Part shown: positions 1-9,103 of the stretch, piece by piece
Layout of the letters: each line of letters opens with the position of its first letter
How positions within the stretch are numbered: the first letter of the stretch is position 1
Assembly (NCBI RefSeq): GCF_004923255.1
Contig: NZ_QYRT01000011.1
Span: 1 to 64,000 of the forward strand
Direction of reading: 5' to 3'
Origin: Subtercola vilae
Lineage (GTDB): Bacteria > Actinomycetota > Actinomycetes > Actinomycetales > Microbacteriaceae
Length of the DNA: 64,000 bases
The notes under the pieces: generated by a model
Seen by the model: the letters and a program-made list of their open reading frames with translations, nothing else
The model's database searches: none
What the model was told of the DNA's origin: nothing
Translations under genes and position numbers: made by a program

Positions 1-2
1 CG

Positions 3-551
3 GTGCTGAACATCCGGGTCGAGCTTGATGATCTCACTGCCGGGCATGGTGTGGGTTGGGTTGATGGGATTGTTGACCCGGTCCCGATGTCGAGTGTGGA
101 ACAGCTCCTCTGCCACGGCGACATCACGACCACCGTCTTCGGTACCCATGGGGAAGTACTCCAGCACGGGAAAACGAAACGCCTGTTCACGACCGCGCAA
201 AAGGCCGCTATGGCGGCACGGGATGGTGGGTGTGTGTGGCCGGGCTGCGACCGGGGCCCGTCGTGGTGCGAAAGCCACCACGTCGATGACTGGAAACACC
301 AAACCTACGCACCCGGGCGAACAGACATCGACAACGGGGCCCTGCTGTGTCACTTCCACCACACACATGTGCATTCTTCTGAGTGGAAACTCGCCATGCA
401 GAACGGCGTACCCGTGCTGATCCCACCGAAAAGCATCGACTGGGAACAAACCCCCAGACCATGCAGTCAGATCAGATCACGAAGACGCGGCCCCCTCCCC
501 ACCGCACCATTACCACCATGGGTCAGACAACCACGACCATACACAACCTGA
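3..551 (+). CDS. HNH endonuclease, 13E12/DUF222-type, C-terminal part (5' end outside window)
   Basis: Only the last 182 residues are visible, and the reading frame runs off the left edge, so the true start is outside the window. A zinc-binding HNH fold is clear: two Cys ligands in CVWPGCD near residue 77, the ESHHVDDW core near 90, and LCHFHHTHVH near 114-123. This arrangement is typical of the multicopy actinobacterial DUF222-HNH (13E12 repeat) family, whose N-terminal DUF222 domain would lie upstream. The tail after residue 145 is Pro/Arg/Thr-rich and poorly conserved. The biological role of the family is not established; a nuclease is inferred from the fold. It is convergent with the minus-strand locus that follows. 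Confidence 0.85.
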   Translation: MLNIRVELDDLTAGHGVGWVDGIVDPVPMSSVEQLLCHGDITTTVFGTHGEVLQHGKTKRLFTTAQKAAMAARDGGCVWPGCDRGPSWCESHHVDDWKHQTYAPGRTDIDNGALLCHFHHTHVHSSEWKLAMQNGVPVLIPPKSIDWEQTPRPCSQIRSRRRGPLPTAPLPPWVRQPRPYTT

Positions 552-641
552 CCGCCACCGCCACCGCCACCGCCAGTGCTCGATCGCGCCGTTCGGCCTA
601 TCCGGCATCGCGCCTCAGTTGCCTATGCCGCCTCAGCCGTG

Positions 642-2018
642 TCAGCTGCCGAAGGCGGCGCGACGGATGGCCCGGGCGGGGTGCTCGTCGGGCAAGAAGG
701 GTCCGTTGCCGGGGAAGATCTTCTCCCGCAATGTGCCGGGGGCGTATCCGCTCTGCATCATTCCGCGACGACGCAGCTCGGGGCTGACGTGGTTGACGAA
801 GTCTTCGAAGGTACCGGGCGAGACGACGTACTGCACGTTCATGCCGTCGACACCGGCATCCTGCCATTTTTCGAGGTGGTCAGCGATCTGCTCGGGCGTT
901 CCCACCACGCGCAGGTTGCCGTACCACCGCACCAACTCGCCGATCGTGTACGAAGGGTTCGGCGACATGGCAATGAGGTCGGCCACGATTCCGGTCTGGC
1001 CTTCGGGCCGCTTGCCGATCTCGAAGATGGGCTCTTTCGGGTCGAGCTGGCTGAAGTCGTAGTTCAGAAAGACGCTCTGCTTGGCGAGGTTCGCCTCGAT
1101 GCTCTGAAAGTCGGTGATCTCTTCGTGCATACGCTTGGCTTCAGCCTCAGTCGAGCCGACGACGAAACCGAGGATGCCGAAGAGCTTCACGTTGTGCGGG
1201 CTGCGTCCGTGCCGAATGGCGGCGGCACGAACATCCGAAACCACCGGCCCGGCCTCCTCGGGAGTCAGCGCATTGATGAAAAGACCTTCGGCGTTGCGCC
1301 CGGCGTAGTCACGCCCGCGCGGCGACACCCCGGCCTGCATGAGAAACGGGGTGCGCTGCGGCGATGGCTCGCTGAGGTGCGGCCCCACCACGTCGTAGAA
1401 CGGCCCAACGTGGTTGATTTCGTGAATCTTCGAGGGCTCGTTGTACTGACGCAGCGCCTTGTTGCGAACGACCGCGTCGTCTTCCCAACTCGCCTCCCAC
1501 AGCTTGTAGACGACGTCGATGTAATCGTCGGCCCGGGCGTACCGGTCGCCGTGGTCGGGTAGGCCGCCAAACCCCAGGTTGCGGCCCGCTCCGGGGAGAA
1601 AGGTGGTCACGATGTTCCACGAGATGCGGCCCTTGGTGAGGTGGTCGAGCGTCGACATCTTGCGGGCGAATGAGTACGGCGGCTCTTGCAGAATGTTCTG
1701 CGTGAGCACGAACCCCAGGTTCTTCGTGGCATATGCCAGTGCCGGAATCAGCTCGCCTGGGTCGTTGATCGGAAACTGCATGCCGCTGAATACCGACGCC
1801 TCGCGCGAGGAGCCGAATGTGTCGTAGGGTGCGAGCACGTCGGCGAAGAACAGCGTGTCGAAGTTGCCGCGTTCAAGCAGTTGGGCGATGTCGACCCAGT
1901 AGTCGAGATCGTTGTACTCGAGCTGGCGACTGCCGGGCCAGGCCCACATGCCCTGATCGTGGTGCGAGGCCGAAAAGATGTTGAACGCGTTGAAGAGCAT
2001 TCTGGGGCGGTCAGCCAT
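642..2018 (-). CDS. NtaA/SnaA/DszA-family FMN-dependent monooxygenase (first paralogue)
   Basis: 458-residue luciferase-like (LLM) flavin monooxygenase. The N-terminal segment (NAFNIFSASHHDQGMWAWP), the LTKGRISWNIVTT stretch near 150 and FLMQAGVSPRGRDYAGR near 240 are hallmarks of the nitrilotriacetate/pristinamycin/dibenzothiophene-sulfone monooxygenase family, which uses reduced FMN from a separate reductase to oxidise C-N or C-S containing substrates. The ATG lies 3 nt after the stop of the DszC-like gene, with an AGAAGG ribosome site inside that gene, so the two are co-transcribed. It is the last gene of the minus-strand locus. No flavin reductase is present in the window. The substrate cannot be named. 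Confidence 0.88.
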   Translation of the reverse strand: MADRPRMLFNAFNIFSASHHDQGMWAWPGSRQLEYNDLDYWVDIAQLLERGNFDTLFFADVLAPYDTFGSSREASVFSGMQFPINDPGELIPALAYATKNLGFVLTQNILQEPPYSFARKMSTLDHLTKGRISWNIVTTFLPGAGRNLGFGGLPDHGDRYARADDYIDVVYKLWEASWEDDAVVRNKALRQYNEPSKIHEINHVGPFYDVVGPHLSEPSPQRTPFLMQAGVSPRGRDYAGRNAEGLFINALTPEEAGPVVSDVRAAAIRHGRSPHNVKLFGILGFVVGSTEAEAKRMHEEITDFQSIEANLAKQSVFLNYDFSQLDPKEPIFEIGKRPEGQTGIVADLIAMSPNPSYTIGELVRWYGNLRVVGTPEQIADHLEKWQDAGVDGMNVQYVVSPGTFEDFVNHVSPELRRRGMMQSGYAPGTLREKIFPGNGPFLPDEHPARAIRRAAFGS

Positions 2019-2021
2019 GGG

Positions 2022-3218
2022 TCACTTGCCTTCTGTCGGTGCTGGTGTCTGAACGGGCACAATACCGAACACGTCTTTGCCTATTTCGCCGGCCAGCACC
2101 TCGGTCGAGTAGGCCATGAGTTGCCCGGCCTGCGCGTCTCGAAGGTGCCGCTGAATGGGTGACGACTTCAGGAATCCGGATGCCCCACCCACCCTTCCGC
2201 CGAGCTGAGCCACCTCGACAGCGATCTTGTTCGCAAGGTACTTCGACCGAGAGAGGTTGGTGAAGAAAGTGGGCACACCGTTGTCTGCCTGCCAGAAGGT
2301 CTGCTTGATGAACGCTCGGGCGGCCTCGAGCCGGCTCTGAACATCCGCAACCTCGAACTGCAGCCATTGCTGGTGACTGAGGGGTGCGCCCATGATCACG
2401 CGCGACTGGGCGTGTTTGACGATGGCAGCCAGCGCCGCGTCGGCGACGCCGAGCGAGATCATCGGCAAGCCGGCCGGAATGGCAGCGAAGTCGGCGAATT
2501 CGGGGGTGCGGGCACGCTGGTCGGCTCGGAGAACGGTGTTGTTGAACGCGAGCAGCTGGCTGCGGGTGGCACGCAGGCCCAACGTGTCCCAGATGGGAAT
2601 GATGCTGAGCGTCGGGTCGGCGGTCGGCACGCCGAAGAAAGTGGGGGCGTCGTCGACGAGGGCGTTCACGAAGAGGTAGTCGGCGATCTCGCTGCCCGAG
2701 ACGAACCGTTTGGCACCGTCGAGCGCCCAGCCGCCCTCGACCGGCAGCGCGGCCTGTTGCGGGTTCAGAAAACGGTTGCCGCTGGTGGGCTCAGAGAGGG
2801 CGTTCGAGAACCTCTTGCCGGCCAGAAACTCGTCGGCGTAGAACGAACCGAGGGTGCCTCGGGTGGTCTGGGCGAGGCTGATGCCGGCACCGGTGTGCAT
2901 GGTCCAGATGGTGGCGGTCGACGGATCGCCCTGGGCGATGGTTCGCACGATCTCGCCGTAGGCCTGGTAGCTCAGCCCGCGGCCACCCACGTCGGCGGGC
3001 AGCGCGGCTTCGTCGAGCCCGGCGTCGTGCAGGGCCTCGAGGTTGCCGACAGCGATCTCCGCCTTGTCGTCGTAGTACGCGGCCGTCTCGGCGAAACCGA
3101 GGGCGAGTTCGGTCGCTGTGTCGATGAGGTCTTGCTCCCAGGCGGCAACGGCGAACGGGCTGCTGGGCGGGGCCGCGTGGGCGCTGGCGGGGGTGTCGGG
3201 GATGGCCGGGTCAGTCAT
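2022..3218 (-). CDS. DszC/SfnB-like acyl-CoA dehydrogenase-fold flavin monooxygenase
   Basis: 398-residue protein of the acyl-CoA dehydrogenase fold. From the ATG used here, the N-terminal helical domain is followed by the beta domain (TIWTMHTGAG, ALSEPTSGNRF) and the C-terminal flavin domain (LGGRVGGASGFLKSSPIQRHLRDA). Close relatives paired with NtaA/DszA-type enzymes are sulfur- or nitrogen-acquisition monooxygenases (DszC, SfnB) rather than fatty-acid dehydrogenases; that assignment is an inference from context. The ATG at 3218 is preferred over a TTG five codons upstream. It heads a two-gene unit with the monooxygenase downstream. A 30-bp direct repeat lies just upstream. Confidence 0.8.
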   Translation of the reverse strand: MTDPAIPDTPASAHAAPPSSPFAVAAWEQDLIDTATELALGFAETAAYYDDKAEIAVGNLEALHDAGLDEAALPADVGGRGLSYQAYGEIVRTIAQGDPSTATIWTMHTGAGISLAQTTRGTLGSFYADEFLAGKRFSNALSEPTSGNRFLNPQQAALPVEGGWALDGAKRFVSGSEIADYLFVNALVDDAPTFFGVPTADPTLSIIPIWDTLGLRATRSQLLAFNNTVLRADQRARTPEFADFAAIPAGLPMISLGVADAALAAIVKHAQSRVIMGAPLSHQQWLQFEVADVQSRLEAARAFIKQTFWQADNGVPTFFTNLSRSKYLANKIAVEVAQLGGRVGGASGFLKSSPIQRHLRDAQAGQLMAYSTEVLAGEIGKDVFGIVPVQTPAPTEGK

Positions 3219-3266
3219 GGGTGCGTCTCTCAATGCGATGAACGAGGTGGTGCGGGCCGGGGGTGG

Positions 3267-3326
3267 CGAGCCGGGTGGCGCTGGGGCCAGGTGGGGCGAG
3301 CCGGGTGGCGTTGGGGCCAGGTGGGG
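3267..3326. repeat. Two tandem copies of a G-rich 30-bp unit
   Basis: Two adjacent 30-bp copies (3267-3296 and 3297-3326) differ at one position (gctg versus gttg). They lie between the end of the adenosine deaminase-like gene and the start of the DszC-like gene, about 50 bp before its ATG on the minus strand. Confidence 0.85.
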
Positions 3327-3362
3327 CGAACAGGCGGAGGGGGCGTCGGCGCATCGTGAGGG

Positions 3363-4457
3363 TTAGGCCGGCGCGGGCACGAGCGACGAGGCGGCGACGG
3401 CGATTTCGGCGTGCAGAGACTGTTTCAGGGCATCCGGAGCAAAACTCGCCGTCACAGACGCGTGGGCCAGCGTGACGAGTTCGTTCATTCCCCAACCGTA
3501 GGCGCCGGCTACCAGGCTCCACTCGCTTTCGAGGCGAGTGCCGATGGGCGCCGGGTCGTCGGTGTTAACGGTGACGAGAACTCCCCGGCGCTGCAGCTCG
3601 GCCAGCGGGTGTTGCTCGAGGTCGGGGTAGATGCCGAGGGTGAGGTTCGAGCGGGGGCAGATGCCGAGCGGAATCTGGTGCTCGGCGAGGTAGTCGACGA
3701 GAGCCGGGTCTTCGATGGCCCGCACACCGTGGTCGATGCGTTCGGCGTGCAGCAGGCGAATCGCATCCCACACCCCCTCTGGCCCGCTAGATTCGCCGGC
3801 GTGAACCGTGCGGTGAAGGCCAACCCGGCGGGCGATGTCGAAGGCCTCGGCGAATTTCGGACCCGTGCGGCCGGCCACCCGCTCGTCACCATCGATCGAC
3901 AGCGCGACTACGCGGGAGGGCCGCGCTTCGGCCAGCCACGTCACTGCGGCAACGCCTTCGGCCGCGCTCTGGGTGCGGAGCAGCGAGTAACAGAGGTTCA
4001 CCACGCAGAGCCCGTCGGCCTCGGCCTCGGCCAACCCCTCAGCGAACGCATCGAGCAGCCCGGCCACGTTGCCCGCCCACGCGTGCCAGTGGGTCGGATT
4101 GATGATCGCGTCGGTGTACCGGATGCCCGAGGCACTCTGCCGCGCAGCGAACCGGTACGCCAACCGCGCCGCCTGCTCGCGAGTCACCACCAGCCCGCCC
4201 TGCCAGTCGAGAAACTGCAGAAACCCGCTGAGCCCCGTCACCCCGATGCCGTTCGCAGCGCCGCCGCCCGTACCGAGAGTGAACGCCTCGGGGTTGCTGT
4301 GCGTGCTGATGTCGAACAGTGTCGCTGCCGGGCCGGGCAGCGCAACACCGGCCGTCTTGGCGAGTTCGATGAGGTCGGCGAGGTCGAACGAGCCTTCGAG
4401 ATGCACGTGCACCTCTGCCTTGGGCAGGGCGCGGATGGCGTTTTCGTCGATGTACAT
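3363..4457 (-). CDS. Adenosine/adenine deaminase-family aminohydrolase
   Basis: 364-residue member of the adenosine deaminase branch of the amidohydrolase superfamily. Zinc-site and catalytic motifs are intact: HVHLEGS near residue 19, HAGES near 207, RIDHGVRA near 227 and NTDDP near 285. The frame is open for 57 codons upstream, but the ATG at 4457 has an AGGA ribosome site and begins just before LPKAEVHVHLEGS, where the family normally begins; the upstream part overlaps the next gene. The family hydrolyses amino groups from adenosine, adenine, aminodeoxyfutalosine and other N-heterocycles, and the substrate here is not decidable. It follows two other amidohydrolases in the same direction, 74 bp after the preceding one. 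Confidence 0.85.
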   Translation of the reverse strand: MYIDENAIRALPKAEVHVHLEGSFDLADLIELAKTAGVALPGPAATLFDISTHSNPEAFTLGTGGGAANGIGVTGLSGFLQFLDWQGGLVVTREQAARLAYRFAARQSASGIRYTDAIINPTHWHAWAGNVAGLLDAFAEGLAEAEADGLCVVNLCYSLLRTQSAAEGVAAVTWLAEARPSRVVALSIDGDERVAGRTGPKFAEAFDIARRVGLHRTVHAGESSGPEGVWDAIRLLHAERIDHGVRAIEDPALVDYLAEHQIPLGICPRSNLTLGIYPDLEQHPLAELQRRGVLVTVNTDDPAPIGTRLESEWSLVAGAYGWGMNELVTLAHASVTASFAPDALKQSLHAEIAVAASSLVPAPA

Positions 4458-4531
4458 GGTGTCCTGGTTCGGTACGGGTCGGTTGGGGTCGGGTCGGGTC
4501 TCGGGGGCGCGGATGCGGAGCGATTTGCGCG

Positions 4532-5833
4532 TCAGGCGGTAGCCGACGGCAGGGCGCCCGCGATGACCCGCCCGCGACTGACCACTGCAACGATGTTCTC
4601 GGGAACCAGATCGCCGAGGTCGTTCCACGGCTGCCCGCGCACCACGATGAAGTCGGGCACGAAGCCCTGCCTGATGAGACCGACCGTCGCGCCGAGCCCG
4701 ATGCTGGCCGCCGCATCAGAGGTCGAGGCCACGAGGGTGCGCTCGGCGCTCCAGTCGAACGCCTGCTGCATGAGCCGCATCTCATCGAGCTGGCCGCCGT
4801 GGCGAACGAACCGCCCGTTGGCATCGGTACCGAGCACGAACCGCACGCCGGCACGACCTGCCTTCAGAAACATGGGGTCGCGGTCGGCGATCACTCCGCG
4901 CGCTTTCGCACTCGAATCAGCACGAATGGTGCCGCCGCCTGCCGCAACGATGTCGTTGATGATGAGGGTGGGCGCCACAGGAATGTTGGCCGTGACGAGC
5001 TGCTCGAGCTGGGCATCCGTCATTCCCGTACCGTGCTCGATGGAGTCGACACCCTCGGCCAACGCGATGTCGATGCCCTCGGCCGAGTGCGAGTGTGCAG
5101 CGACGAGCATGCCGAGCGCGTGCGCCTCGTCGATGGTCGCGGCGAGTTCGGCACGGGTCTGGTTGCGCCAACCCACCTGGTCACCCATTGAGAGGATTCC
5201 GCCGCTGGTGTAGATCTTGATGCCCGTCGCGCCTTCGCGAGCCCACTCCCGCACGAGTCTGCGGCACTCGTCGGGCGAATCGGCGACCGGCGGGCGAGTG
5301 CGAAAACGCGGGGGAGTGAACAGGTCGCCGTGACCGGCCGTCATGCCCACCGGCCCGTTCGACAACAGCCGCGGCCCCGCCAGCACACCCTGGTCGAACG
5401 CGCGGCCGACCGAGATCTGAATCGACGACGCCGCGAGGTCGCGCAGAGTGGTCACGCCGAATGCCGCAAAACGTTGTGCGTGCGCGGCCACGTGCATGGC
5501 CTGCTCCTCGGGCGGCGTGACCAGGGGCCACGCGTCACCGGGGCCCGCACCGTCGATGACGCTGGTGTCGAGGTGAACGTGCGTGTCGACGAGCCCCGGA
5601 ATCAGCGAGAGGCCGGGGTAGCGGTCTGCTGCTGCCGCGTCGGCTGACGTTGCGGAACCTGCTGATGCTGCCGAACCTGCTGATGCCGGCGTCACGTCGG
5701 TCAGCCGGTCTCCGCTCCACGTCACCGTGCTCGGCCCCACGAGTGTCTCGCCGTTCCACACGGTGATGCCGGTGAGGGTTCCCTCGGTGCTGCTGCTGCT
5801 GCTGCTGGTGCTGGTGATGGTCGTCGTGCTCAT
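4532..5833 (-). CDS. Imidazolonepropionase-like metal-dependent amidohydrolase
   Basis: 433-residue amidohydrolase. Metal-site motifs are DTHVHLD near residue 104, the lysine in GIKIYTSGG near 205, HSHS near 246, SIEHGTG near 264 and LGTDANG near 333. The overall layout matches the imidazolonepropionase/prolidase-like amidohydrolases, which cleave cyclic or acyclic amide bonds. The N terminus is a Ser/Thr run encoded by CTG-type trinucleotide repeats, and residues 50-70 hold a low-complexity Ala/Ser insertion. The start codon shares an ATGA overlap with the stop of the D-aminoacylase-like gene, so translation is probably coupled. The substrate is unknown. Confidence 0.82.
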   Translation of the reverse strand: MSTTTITSTSSSSSSTEGTLTGITVWNGETLVGPSTVTWSGDRLTDVTPASAGSAASAGSATSADAAAADRYPGLSLIPGLVDTHVHLDTSVIDGAGPGDAWPLVTPPEEQAMHVAAHAQRFAAFGVTTLRDLAASSIQISVGRAFDQGVLAGPRLLSNGPVGMTAGHGDLFTPPRFRTRPPVADSPDECRRLVREWAREGATGIKIYTSGGILSMGDQVGWRNQTRAELAATIDEAHALGMLVAAHSHSAEGIDIALAEGVDSIEHGTGMTDAQLEQLVTANIPVAPTLIINDIVAAGGGTIRADSSAKARGVIADRDPMFLKAGRAGVRFVLGTDANGRFVRHGGQLDEMRLMQQAFDWSAERTLVASTSDAAASIGLGATVGLIRQGFVPDFIVVRGQPWNDLGDLVPENIVAVVSRGRVIAGALPSATA

Positions 5834-7527
5834 ACTGTTGCCTTCTGTTCAGTGTTGTTCTGTTCGCTGCCGCCCTGAGCTGACGGCTCCGGATGCCCGG
5901 CCCGCAGCACTCGCCCCAACCGCTCACCCGTGAACTCGCCCCCGTCAACCACCACGTGGCCCGCGAGCACGACGTACGAAATCCCCTCGGGCCGAGCCGA
6001 CGGAGTCGCCGGCGACCCACCGGCGTGCCCCACCGTCGCCGGGTCGAACACCACCACGTCAGCGATCGACCCCGGCAGCAGCGTTCCCCGCCCGACGAGC
6101 CCGAACTGCGACGCGGTGGCCGAGGTCATCTTGCGAATCGCCTCCGGCAGCGCCAGCACACCGAGATCACGACTGTATGTGCCGAGAACCGTGGGAAAGC
6201 ATCCCCAGGCCCGCTGGTGAGCGAGCCCCACCGGAATCGAGTTGTCAGACCCGATCATGATCAGCGGGTCGGCGAGAATCTCCCGCACATCACTCTCGGC
6301 CATCAGCTCGTAGACCATCATCGACGCAGGGTCGTCGAGCACCGCGTCGCAGAGCGCCTGCCACGGCGTGATACCGGCCGAGGAGGCCAGTTCGGCGAGC
6401 GTACGCCCCTGCCGGGCCGGGTCGTTGTGCATACTGATCGTCACGCCGGCGGGGGTGGTCTGGTGCCACGATCCGGGCGACCCTCCCTCGGGCGGTGTCG
6501 CGGCCTCGAGGGCGATGGCGTGCCAGCGTTCACGTTCGTCGGGGTCACTCAATCGGTCGAGCATCCGGTCGCGGCTGCCTTCCTGAATGGCGCTGGGAAA
6601 GAGGGCCGCCAGAAACGTTTCACCGGTCGTGTACGGGTACTGATCGCCGAACACCTCGATGCCCTCGGCCCGTGCGGCTCGAATCGTCTCGAGCAGAAAC
6701 GAGGCCGTGCCGTGGTTCTGGATGCCCGCGACCTTGCAGTGCGAGATCTGCAGTTTCACGCGCGCACGTCGCGCCACCTCGATGGCTTCGGCCATACCCT
6801 CGGCCAAGTGGCTGCCTTCGTCGCGCAAGTGTGTCGCGTACGCACGCTGCCACCGCGACGCCACCCGCGCGATCGCAGTCACCTCATCGACGTTCGCGTA
6901 CGAGCCCGGTGCGTAGATCAGCCCGGTCGAGAACCCGATCGCGCCGTCGGCGAAGGCCTCGTCGGCCAGCTCGGCCATGCGCTCGATGGCGCCCGGTTCG
7001 AGACCGACCGCCATGCCGTTCGCACTCATGCGCAGGGTGTGGTGGCCGACCAGTGACGCGATGTGGTTCGTCGGCCCCGCCGCCTCGATCTCGTCGAGAT
7101 ACTCACCGAAGGTGCGCGGGTGCGACACGACCCCGGCTTTCGTCGTCGAGGAGATGGGCCGGTGGTGCTCAACCGCGACCTCGTCGACGAGCGGGGCGGC
7201 AGAGTTGCCGCAGTTGCCCACGATCTCGGTCGTCACGCCCTGATACAACTTGAACGGCTGCGGCTCGGCCATCAGCGGAACAACATCGGAGTGCGTGTGC
7301 GGGTCGATGAACCCGGGCGCCACGGCGAGTCCGGTCGCGTCGATCACCCGCACGGCTGTCACTTCGAGCGCGGGGCCGATGTCCACGACCCGGTCGCCCA
7401 CAATGGCCACGTCGGCGACGACCCCGGCAGAGCCGAGGCCGTCGTACACGGTGCCGCCTCGCACGAGCACGTCGACGGCGACGGCGGCTGCAGCCTCGTC
7501 TGGCACAGCGCCCATCCCAGCGCCCAT
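5830..7527 (-). CDS. D-aminoacylase (N-acyl-D-amino-acid deacylase)-family amidohydrolase
   Basis: 565-residue amidohydrolase. VLVRGGTVYDG opens the beta-sandwich subdomain, GFIDPHTHSD near residue 73 carries the first metal histidines, and GVTTEIVGNCGNS near 97 is the family signature that supplies the bridging Cys. ATHLRDEG near 210 and the SDN motif near 440 complete the metal site. The family removes N-acyl groups from D-amino acids or related compounds. The ATG at 7527 is chosen because it overlaps the permease stop as TGATG; the frame is open 33 codons further upstream. It ends in an ATGA overlap with the next amidohydrolase. The substrate is inferred only at family level. Confidence 0.85.
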   Translation of the reverse strand: MGAGMGAVPDEAAAAVAVDVLVRGGTVYDGLGSAGVVADVAIVGDRVVDIGPALEVTAVRVIDATGLAVAPGFIDPHTHSDVVPLMAEPQPFKLYQGVTTEIVGNCGNSAAPLVDEVAVEHHRPISSTTKAGVVSHPRTFGEYLDEIEAAGPTNHIASLVGHHTLRMSANGMAVGLEPGAIERMAELADEAFADGAIGFSTGLIYAPGSYANVDEVTAIARVASRWQRAYATHLRDEGSHLAEGMAEAIEVARRARVKLQISHCKVAGIQNHGTASFLLETIRAARAEGIEVFGDQYPYTTGETFLAALFPSAIQEGSRDRMLDRLSDPDERERWHAIALEAATPPEGGSPGSWHQTTPAGVTISMHNDPARQGRTLAELASSAGITPWQALCDAVLDDPASMMVYELMAESDVREILADPLIMIGSDNSIPVGLAHQRAWGCFPTVLGTYSRDLGVLALPEAIRKMTSATASQFGLVGRGTLLPGSIADVVVFDPATVGHAGGSPATPSARPEGISYVVLAGHVVVDGGEFTGERLGRVLRAGHPEPSAQGGSEQNNTEQKATV

Positions 7528-8312
7528 CACAACGCCCCGAATCGGCGTTGAACCAGGGCGTCGAGAATGCTCACCACGGTGTATGCGAGCATCGTGAACC
7601 CGGTGATCAGAACCGCGGATGCCCACATGGCGTCGTACCCGAAACTGCCGGCCGAGCGCGAGATGAACCCGCCGAGGCCTTCACCGGTGGCCAGCCACTC
7701 GCCGATCATGGCGCCCGTGACCGCCGCCGGAATCGAGATGCGTGCCGACGCCATCACGGCCGGAAGAGACCCCGGCAGGGCCACCTTCCACAGCAGATCG
7801 AAGTTGCTGCCACCGTATGCGTAGACCAGATCGCCGTGCTGGGCCTGCGCCTGCCGCAGACCGAACAGCACGTTGGCCAGCGCGGGAAGGAACACCACGA
7901 GCGTGACGATCGCCGTCACACCACCGATACCCACACCGAACAGCAGCGTGATGAGCGGCGTGATGACGATGACCGGAATCGAGCGCAGAATCGTAGCCGT
8001 CGGCATGAACACGTTCTCGAGCGTCACAGAAAGGCTGAAGAACACCGCAGCGACGAACGCAACCGCGAGCCCCACGAGATACCCCACCGCGAAGTCCCGG
8101 ATGGTCGCGAGCAGGTAGCCCGAGATCTCGATGCGGTTCGCGTCGGCTTTCTTGCCGGTGAACAGGTACGACCACACGTCGCTCGGGCTCTTGCCGATGA
8201 GCGGGCTGATGTGAAACACCTGCAGAAAGAGAATCCAGATGATCGTGGCAATGACGGCAGCGAGCAGAACCAAGGCCACACGGTTGACGACGAGTCGTGA
8301 AATGGTGGGCAT
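7527..8312 (-). CDS. ABC transporter permease (SsuC/TauC/ThiX type)
   Basis: 261-residue inner-membrane permease of the BPD_transp_1 family. A hydrophobic N-terminal helix (VALVLLAAVIATIIWILF) is followed by about five more helices. The cytoplasmic EAA-type loop lies around LRQAQAQHGDLVYAYGGSNF, with the characteristic A-G-(S)-W/F spacing. The ATG at 8312 is chosen over an open frame 36 codons longer because it forms a TGATG overlap with the preceding permease stop. It pairs with that permease, an ATPase and a lipoprotein to form an importer of the nitrate/sulfonate/taurine/pyrimidine-precursor class. Confidence 0.88.
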   Translation of the reverse strand: MPTISRLVVNRVALVLLAAVIATIIWILFLQVFHISPLIGKSPSDVWSYLFTGKKADANRIEISGYLLATIRDFAVGYLVGLAVAFVAAVFFSLSVTLENVFMPTATILRSIPVIVITPLITLLFGVGIGGVTAIVTLVVFLPALANVLFGLRQAQAQHGDLVYAYGGSNFDLLWKVALPGSLPAVMASARISIPAAVTGAMIGEWLATGEGLGGFISRSAGSFGYDAMWASAVLITGFTMLAYTVVSILDALVQRRFGAL

Positions 8313-9103
8313 CAGTTGCCCCCTTCCCGGCGCACCCAGGGCGTCACATACCGGCCGATGAGCCCCACCAGGGCATAGCCCAGCAGCGCGATCAGGCCGG
8401 CGAGGATGCTCATGCCCCACACCCGGTCGGGAGTGGCCGCACGCTGGGCCGCGTTCAATGCCACGCCGATTCCGCTGTCGATGCCGCCGAGGTATTCCCC
8501 GACCACGGCGCCGAGAAGCGCTCCCGGAACGGCGATCTTCAGTGCCGTGATCACAGCGGGTATCGCGGCGATCAGCTGTACCTTTCGAATCTGCGTGAAA
8601 CGGCTGCCGCCATACGCGCTCACGAGATCAAGCGCCGTGCGTGACGCCGACCGCATGCCCAGAATGGCGCCGATCATCGTGGTGAAGAACACCAGCAGTG
8701 CAGCCAGGAAGATGGCGGCCGTGCGACCGCCGAAGATCAGGATGATGATCGGCCCCACCGCAGTGATGGGCAGGCACTGGCTCACGACACCCAGCTGCGT
8801 GACGACCTCTTCGAGCTTCGGAATGATCAACACGATCGAAGCGACCAGCAGCCCGGCCAGGTTGCCCCAGAGGTATCCCCAGCCGGCACGTTCGAGGGTC
8901 GAGCGGAGGTTAGGCAAGTAGAACGAGCCGAAGTCGCGAAAGACACTGTCGGCCGTGACCCAGGGTGTGGGAATGATCGAACTGCTGGGCAACACGGTCG
9001 AGAACAGTGTCCAGATGAGCAGCAGCAGCACGATACCCACCGTGCCGCCGAGCCACGGCCGGGCCAGCGCCCGCACCAGGGCGGGGCTGGTGTCGCGACT
9101 CAC
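8312..9103 (-). CDS. ABC transporter permease (SsuC/TauC/ThiX type), second subunit
   Basis: 263-residue permease of the same family as its neighbour, with an N-terminal helix ([15 protein letters not shown]) and about five further membrane segments. The ATPase-contact loop lies around [20 protein letters not shown]. The GTG start overlaps the ATPase stop as GTGA. Having two different permease genes implies a heterodimeric channel, whereas most SsuABC/TauABC importers use one permease gene. It sits between the ATPase and the first permease in a run of overlapping genes. Confidence 0.88.
   Translation of the reverse strand: MSRDTSPALVRALARPWLGGTVGIVLLLLIWTLFSTVLPSSSIIPTPWVTADSVFRDFGSFYLPNLRSTLERAGWGYLWGNLAGLLVASIVLIIPKLEEVVTQLGVVSQCLPITAVGPIIILIFGGRTAAIFLAALLVFFTTMIGAILGMRSASRTALDLVSAYGGSRFTQIRKVQLIAAIPAVITALKIAVPGALLGAVVGEYLGGIDSGIGVALNAAQRAATPDRVWGMSILAGLIALLGYALVGLIGRYVTPWVRREGGN

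Noticed and set aside
3411-5213. 600-codon plus-strand frame opposite two amidohydrolase genes
   Set aside because: It is antisense to genes with intact catalytic motifs and shows no recognisable domain itself.
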